Part shown: positions 58,624-64,000 of the stretch, one piece after another
Layout of the letters: each line of letters begins with the position of its first letter
How positions within the stretch are numbered: position 1 is the first letter of the stretch
Assembly (NCBI GenBank): GCA_038502055.1
Contig: JAXRKN010000045.1
Location: 10,343,501-10,407,500, forward strand
DNA from: Tanytarsus gracilentus
Lineage: Eukaryota > Arthropoda > Insecta > Diptera > Chironomidae
DNA: 64,000 bases
Direction of reading: 5' to 3'
The notes under the pieces: generated by a model
The model's input: the letters and a program-made list of their open reading frames with translations, nothing else
What the model was told of the DNA's origin: nothing
Database searches by the model: none
Position numbers and translations under genes: made by a program

Positions 58624-58712
58624 CATCTCCATCGTCTCCTCGAGTGGAAAGCAAAAAAGGGGCATCTCCATCGTCTCCTCGAGTGGAAAGCAAAAAAGGG
58701 GCATCTCCATCC
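58624..58712 (+). repeat. 39-bp tandem repeat, 2.3 copies
   Basis: Units start CATCTCCATCGTCTCCTCGA at 58624 and 58663, and a partial third at 58702; the first two are identical. A short minisatellite without evident function. Confidence 0.9.
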
Positions 58713-61047
58713 TTTTTTCTCTCATCTCGGTTGTTTTTGGATGGAAAAATAAATAGACGAGAAATTACCCAGCGAGAAAAATTACTCGAAAAGAATTTAA
58801 TTTTTTTATTTCCACATTTAAGATGGAAATTTTATTTGTTGATGAAAAGTTAAATTTCAAATTTTTTGAAATTCGATTAAACTTAAAGATCTCAATGGGA
58901 AAAAGATCTGTCATTCAGCTCATTTAAAAAGATGCGCTTAAAAAGCAATTTTTCACTCTCATTAGTACACATTGCGGAGTGAATGCATTTTGGATGCTTT
59001 ATTTTCCACAACAATACTGAATGTTTTAATACAAGATCTAATTAAAGCACGTTCTATTGTTTATTTCACCGAGAAGAAGATCTTCTCATAAGTAATTGCT
59101 CCTTAAACCCCATCTTTATCCATCCTTGAGGCTACTATTTAGTATGAAAGTGGATTGCTTTCATTTAACAAATGGAGTTGAATAAATGAATCTGTGTCCT
59201 CGCTTGAGGTTGAAATATATGGCTTGGATGATGGTCGCGATGGAGTTAAAATGTCATTAGAAATCTCCGCATATAAATTCTTAATCGAGGACACAAAGCA
59301 TTTAAAATTAAATTTTATCTTTTGTTGTAAATTTATCAATTTTTGTAACGTATTTTTTTTAAATTTCTCACTTTAAATTTAAATTTTTTGTAACGGTTTT
59401 TTCAAAATTTTGAAAAATTTTTAAGCTTACATAAACTACAGCTTCATATTTTACATTTCACCCACTTTAAAAATTCATCTCATGAAAGTGCAAAAAAATA
59501 TTTTTCGCGTTGCATCACAAACAATTATGGTAATTTATTTAAAATTAAGCGATGCATCTCTGACAATCTAAAACAAGGGCGAAAATATTGTGTATCGTAA
59601 ACACATACAATCTCAAAGGATGAAGCGTGAATGCAAAGCGACTATACGACGTCCATGAAATAGTTGCTCATAGTTTCAGTTTCAATCTGCAAAATGAATA
59701 ATTTAATTAAATTAAATAATAATAAATCACTCTCAGAAAACTCCGCCCTCCACTTCCTTTTGAGCATTGCACTCGCTCACATATTAGTTAAGGAGAAAAG
59801 TGTTTCAAACACTCGTGGAAATTTTTTATACAAATATTTTTAATTAGGGTAAATGGTCTTGATTTTTTAGTGATCCTAGCTAAGCTATGATTTTTTTTAT
59901 TCAGTAAATTTTTCTCGCAATTTTTTCAGTGTTTTAAAACTAGCGTAAAACACGACGAGATGGCATTGCCAGAGATATGTATATGGAGAATGCCTGACGG
60001 GTAAGAAAATTCTCTCCCTGTCTCGACATAATGTTTTAATATGCTTTCTCTCTTTTATATGCAAAGCGAGCTGAAGAGAAAGAAAAAATTATTATAAAGT
60101 GAGAGGAGATAATAAAGATGAATTATGAAAATTTTAATAAAATAGAGTGAAGAGTAAATGACGCAATTTCTAATAGATGCAGAGGTCGCTTACAAAAGAG
60201 ATGAAATTATCTACTTATGAAAAAATTATAATATCGAAGGAATGAAGTTAACGACGAGTAATAACAATTACTTTTAAACGATCTCACATTATTTTCATAC
60301 GACTTACTTATTCGGTGTGTCTTAGCAACTTTTTGAGGAATAAAGTGGTGCCTCGAAAATTCAAAAATATTCAGTGAAGGAAATTTAACGGTTTTACATT
60401 TTTAAAAATTTAAAATTAGGGTTAAAGGTTTTAGTTTGACCATTAACCTAAAGTTGACACTATTAAATTTTTCTGAGTAAAAAAATTTGAATTTCAACAT
60501 GACTTTCAGTGTAAATCTCAATTACTTAGCCTCCCGCTGCATCGACCGACCACCTTTTTTCAATTTCGAAAAGTGCGATTTAATGTAGATTCAGCCGATT
60601 TTCCTTTTTATTAATACACGCAGGAACTTCACATTGAGATTTTTTGCAACCCTCGCCGTTCACTATTAGAGAAATAAATTCACCTCACGTTTAAATCCAA
60701 TTTTCAATGTTTTTACAAATTTATTTTTTCTCTCTTCTTCGCTTCGAAGGTCATAAATTAATTTTTCAAAACAAAATACGGCTTTTAATATTACACGGAA
60801 TTGTGATTTGATGCGGAGAAAATTCATAGTGAAAATTCCAGCCAGATATTTATGGCATTGTAAAATTTCAAATTCACTTGGGAACAAATTACGATTGAAA
60901 AATTTATTTTTAAGGAAATGCGTTGAAAAATTCGAGTAAAAAATTAAATGTTTGAACAATTGTTTTGGGAAAATCTCAACTGAAAAAAATACTTTTTTGA
61001 TGTTTGACAATAATTTTATGAAAAATTAAAGGAATTAGAGAAAAATT

Positions 61048-61160
61048 CAGAGATTGACAATTACAAAAAATTACTTGAATTTTGTATGAAAATGTAATTA
61101 ATTACATGTAATTTTTGTAATGTAATTTTTATTCGGTTACAATGTAATTGTCCATCTCTG
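61048..61160. mobile_element. hAT-like MITE with 8-bp target duplication
   Basis: It starts CAGAGATTGACAATTAC and ends GTAATTGTCCATCTCTG, inverted repeats with one mismatch, 113 bp. The flanks are GAAAAATT on both sides (61040-61047 and 61161-61168), an 8-bp target-site duplication as made by hAT transposases. The interior is built of TGTAAT/ATTACA motifs. Degenerate relatives occur at 27434-27598, near 35594 and near 45961. Confidence 0.85.
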
Positions 61161-61263
61161 GAAAAATTACAATTAAATAAAATTAATACAAAAAAATAAA
61201 ATTTCTCTCGATCCAGAAATCCGAGGATAAATCAAATAATTAAGAATCGAGGTTGTTGAGTTG

Positions 61264-61966
61264 CTAAGAACCTAAAATATTTTTTTTAGATTAATGTTTC
61301 AAAACAAAAATTCAAAATTTAAAACAAAAGTGGAGACAAAATGAACTCACGAAGTAAAAGTGTCCGATACCACAATGCTTCAGAGCCACGAATTCGTGGT
61401 CTATTAGGCAATGGATCTTCATCAATTTGGTTTAGCTTGGTTCCACAAATAACTGGGCAAGGAGGAACTGGGCAAGGAGCTTGATAAAAGTCAATGTTGA
61501 CTTCAGGATCTAGAGATAAAAAATAAAGTGAAAAGTTAAGTGTTTAGCAGAAATTTCATAAAACTTAAAAATTTAGGTAATACAATAAAATCTTACGACA
61601 ACACCTCCGAAGCTCATTTTTTCTTGCAGCTGTAATTGTCTCCCAATTTCCGCCACTTTTTATTTTAACAGAATTGTCACTAAAAACTAGAAAATAAAAT
61701 TAATTTTAAACGTGTTGAAATTGGTGAAATTTAGAGTTTTTGATACAGTAAAATTCATCGCATAAACGCCATTTTCCATTTGAAACTTCAACTCCGCGAG
61801 ACACTAAAAAAAATAATTAAATTAATTTTTGTTTTTTTTTTAAATATTTCTCAACTTCACCTTCATTGGCTGTACACGCATATTTAATGTCAGTCAATTT
61901 AATTTGTCCATCACAAAAACCGAAAATTAAAATTAAAACTCCAAGAAAAACTAAAATATTTTTCAT
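61264..61966 (-). CDS. Small secreted Cys protein (139 aa, 5 exons)
   Basis: Exons (minus): 61861-61966, 61747-61803, 61597-61686, 61351-61509, 61264-61271. Phases agree and the last exon is only 8 nt (completing Arg-Ser and the stop). The signal peptide is MKNILVFLGVLILIFGFCDG. The mature part contains DIKYACTANE, NGKWRLCDEF, ELRRCCHPE and a CPVPPCPVIC cluster, giving seven cysteines after the signal peptide. It is not clearly related to the seven-member family, though it shares small size, a CPxPPC motif and short introns. It is transcribed head to head with an ankyrin gene from a gap of about 200 bp. The terminal 8-nt exon is the least certain part; reading on without it would give a different C-terminus. 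Confidence 0.75.
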
Positions 61967-62725
61967 CTTTTAAGTATTACTTCACACTAAAGACTTTAAA
62001 ACTTTATAATTTTTGGACATTGATCGAGCTGAAAGTATTGCACTATAATTTAAAAACTGGTTTTTCAAGTTTACTTAACAAATTTTTAACATTCGTGCTT
62101 AGTATTCAATCGACTGCCGTTGAAAAAAGAACTTTTAAAAAAGTTTAAAAAAAATTATCAAAAATGCGTTTGAATTTGATTGAAAATTTAAGTTCGGAAA
62201 ATTTAACTAGTGGTAATTTAATATTTTTGACTTAATTAAATGTGACCTAATTAGAAAATTAATAACTTCGACAAGTTTTTAAAAATTGCCGGCAAAATAT
62301 TTAAAAAACAAATTTTATTCACTATTTTTTTTCTTACAGTGGAAAATCCTGTTGCCACAATGATTGAACTTGAAAAAATTAATTCTGATGAAATTAATGA
62401 GAATGACACTATAAATCTTCCGACATCTGAATCTTTTAAAACCGGCTTAGAAAAAATCACAACAAACGAGTTCGCATCAAGTTATCGAAAATCTTCTCAA
62501 GTCTGTGTAAAATTACAAATCGAAGATGCTTTAAAGACATTGAACGTTGAAAATGTGTTAAATATTTTAGCCAAAGTTGAGCAAAAAGAATTTGTGATAA
62601 TTTTTCATTTTCTCAAAAATGACTCGTTTGGTTTTTATTGGAGAATTAAAAATTCCAAGCGAGTTTTTAGCTTAGATTATGGAAGAAGTGTCGGTCGCGA
62701 ATTTATCAAAAAAATCTTATTGAAT
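61869..62725. repeat. Tandem duplication, unit 1 (857 bp)
   Basis: The unit runs from GCTGTACACGCATAT in exon 1 of the secreted Cys gene, through the shared promoter, to CTTATTGAAT in exon 2 of the ankyrin gene. The second unit repeats the same order. The junction at 62726 shares GCTGTAC with both original ends (61869 and 63602), a microhomology that probably caused the duplication. Confidence 0.9.
61967..62163. promoter_or_regulatory. Bidirectional promoter region, copy 1
   Basis: 197 bp between the divergent starts of the secreted Cys gene (minus) and the truncated ankyrin copy (plus). It includes TTTATAATTTTTGG and GATCGAGCTGAAAGTATTGC, conserved in copy 2 (62824-63040). No ideal TATA box is obvious on either side. 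Confidence 0.55.
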
Positions 62726-62830
62726 GCTGTACACGCATATTTAATGTCAGTCAATTTAATTTGTCCATCACAAAAACCGAAAATTAAAATTAAAACTCCA
62801 AGAAAAACTAAAATATTTTTCATCTTTTAA
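62164..62830 (+). pseudogene. Truncated, chimeric 5' copy of the ankyrin gene (179 aa if translated)
   Basis: Exons: 62164-62212 (M-R-L-N-L-I-E-N-L), 62340-62830. The N-terminal domain is almost identical to the intact copy (63041 onward), but at residue about 145 the reading runs through the duplication junction. From there it uses the antisense of the secreted gene's first exon (AYLMSVNLICPSQ and on to KIFFIF) until a stop. It therefore lacks the ankyrin repeats. It could still be transcribed and make a short novel protein, since the promoter is duplicated too. I class it as a broken copy. Confidence 0.78.
62726..62823 (-). pseudogene. Truncated exon 1 copy of the secreted Cys gene
   Basis: Minus strand. 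It has the same start and signal peptide as 61861-61966 and then breaks at the duplication junction after YACTA. Downstream exons are absent; what follows is antisense of the ankyrin-gene exon. Probably non-functional. Confidence 0.8.
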
Positions 62831-63601
62831 GTATTACTTCATATAAAGACTTTAAAACTTTATAATTTTTGGGCATTGATCGAGCTGAAAGTATTGCACT
62901 ATAATTTAAAAACTGGTTTTTCAAGTTTACTTAACAAATTTTAACATTTGTGCTTACATTTTGTTTAGTATTCAATCAACTGCCGTTGAAAAAAGAACTT
63001 TTAGAATATTTTTTTAAAAAAAGTTTAAAAAAAAACAAAAATGCGTTTAAATTTGATTAAAAATTTGAGTTCGGAAAATTTAACTAGTGGTAATTTAATA
63101 TTTTTGGAAATTACTTAAAGACTTGATTAAAAAATTTAATAAATTTGTCGGGTTTTAAAAATTGCCGGCAAAATATTAAAAAACTAATTTTATGCAATAT
63201 TTTTTCTTACAGTGGAAAATCCTGTTGCCACAATGATTGAACTTGAAAAAATTAATTCTGATGAAATTAATGAGAATGACACTATAAATCTTCCGACATC
63301 AGAATCTTTTAAAACCGGCTTAGAAAAAATCACAACAAACGAGTTCGCATCAAGTTATCGAAAATCTTCTCAAGTCTGTGTAAAATTACAAATCGAAGAT
63401 GCTTTAAAGACATTGAACGTTGAAAATGTGTTAAATATTTTAGTCAAAGTTGAGCAAAAAGAATTTGTGATAATTTTTCATTCTCTCAAAAATGACTCGT
63501 TTGGTTTTTATTGGAGAACTAAAAATTCCAAGCGAGTTTTTAGCTTAGATTATGCAAGAAGTGACCGACTGTGCGAATTTATCAAAAAAATCTTATTGAA
63601 T
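62726..63601. repeat. Tandem duplication, unit 2 (876 bp)
   Basis: Second unit, differing from unit 1 by scattered substitutions (for example FHFL versus FHSL and FYWRI versus FYWRT in the ankyrin N-terminal domain) and small indels in the promoter and intron. Coding parts are better conserved by eye than the intron. Confidence 0.9.
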
Positions 63602-64000
63602 GCTGTACGAAGAAATTTTGATGGTGAGTAAATTTTTATCAAATGTCGTAGAATAATCCAAAGACTGACAGTTCATCTCAAATCTCAGTTCTGGTTTTAA
63701 ATATTTTTTATAGCTCCGCTTTATATTTTTTAACCACAGGTTTGCTGCCACTTTACAAGTATGACACACAACGACTCATCATTGAAACTGACCTTTTCTC
63801 AATCGGTGATGAACGAGGTTTTAATTTATTGTTTCTCGCAACTGAGGCTGGCGATAAAGAAGCTGTTGAACTGCTGTTAAAAATGGGACTGAGTGTTACA
63901 CACGTGATTGGTGGAAAAATTGCGGCCGATCTTGCATACGAGAAAAAATATTTCGATGTGCTTCTCGCTCTGCTAAACGCTAATTCGAGATTTCCTAGAA
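63041..64000 (+). CDS. Ankyrin-repeat protein with novel N-terminal domain (partial, runs off the window)
   Basis: Exons: 63041-63089, 63213-63623, 63740 to beyond 64000. The first exon (16 codons, phase 1) is chosen because it joins in frame and is preserved in both duplicate copies; the second exon alone lacks an early ATG. Residues 17 to about 155 form a domain I do not recognise (KSSQVCVKLQIEDALKTL, EFVIIFHSLKNDSFGFYW, FIKKILLNAV). Exon 3 begins GLLPLYKYDTQRL and then shows ankyrin repeats: FNLLFLATEAGDKEAVELLL, with KIAADLAYEKKYFDVLLALL after it. No signal peptide, so it should be intracellular; partner unknown. It shares a divergent promoter with a remnant of the secreted Cys gene. Confidence 0.72.

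Larger units (their letters stand above)
50213..61263. other. Long intergenic region without a convincing gene
   Basis: About 11 kb of AT-rich DNA. Open frames are short and random-looking. Named items inside are a 0.14-kb direct repeat pair (56019 and 57070), a 39-bp tandem repeat (58624), a candidate tiny secreted peptide (56428-56883, weak) and a MITE (61048-61160). From about 57820 to 58010 AATCCAGGAA recurs a few times. Distal exons or regulatory DNA could be present but cannot be recognised by eye. Confidence 0.55.

Noticed and set aside
60666..61010. 114-codon minus frame
   Set aside because: Dominated by F, K, N and I from AT-rich sequence, with no recognisable motif or promoter.
62339..62830. 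Translation starting at the GTG right after the acceptor of the ankyrin exon (also 63212)
   Set aside because: That GTG spans a splice junction. A preceding 49-nt exon with ATG joins in frame in both duplicate copies.

Overview
The window is about 64 kb of AT-rich animal nuclear DNA. Genes carry many spliceosomal introns of 50-90 nt, open with TATA boxes 50-85 bp upstream of the ATG, and are separated by long empty stretches. Gene content (Ly6 protein, galectin, GT92 glycosyltransferases, secreted Cys-rich proteins) fits an insect. I infer a dipteran, perhaps a nematoceran midge, but nothing in the window fixes the species. Most genes are broken by introns, so I rebuilt them by hand from GT/AG sites, reading phase and family similarity; exon coordinates are given with each gene.

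Layout. 1-8.46 kb: no recognisable gene. 8.46-9.64 kb: a non-autonomous hAT-like transposon (16-bp terminal inverted repeats, 8-bp target duplication) filled with a 147-bp tandem repeat. 10.2-20.4 kb (minus): a three-exon GPI-type Ly6 gene whose 8.9-kb first intron holds a 0.75-kb repeat element. 20.4-26.1 kb: empty except for an 18-bp minisatellite. 26.1-50.2 kb: the main gene region. It holds seven paralogous small secreted Cys/Pro/Trp-rich proteins (plus: 26.16, 27.87, 39.49, 47.38, 49.44 kb; minus: 30.35, 34.89 kb), a tandem-repeat galectin (31.3 kb), two tandem GT92-type glycosyltransferases (35.7-38.8 kb), a decayed GIY-YIG/zinc-finger gene split by a retroposed insertion (41.2-44.2 kb), a reverse-transcriptase fragment (45 kb) and several transposon remnants. 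50.2-61.2 kb: no convincing gene. 61.3-64 kb: a small secreted Cys protein gene and an ankyrin-repeat gene lie head to head, and a tandem duplication of about 0.86 kb has copied their shared promoter and 5' ends, leaving truncated chimeric copies.

The likely novelty is the seven-gene family. Six of the seven begin with a 7-nt coding exon (ATG-AAR-T) followed by a phase-1 intron. All have a signal peptide and a mature chain built of CxC and CPPPC modules with WW or W anchors, and several have acidic/Met-rich spacers ending in F-P-V-D-Y, Thr-rich linkers or SCCNSG tails. Exon shuffling, near-identical introns and shared tails point to rapid birth, gene conversion and internal duplication. I know of no named family that matches. 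A disulfide-linked extracellular material (silk, salivary, gut-lining or adhesive) is the most economical inference. The neighbouring galectin and glycosyltransferases could point to glycan handling, but that link is speculative.
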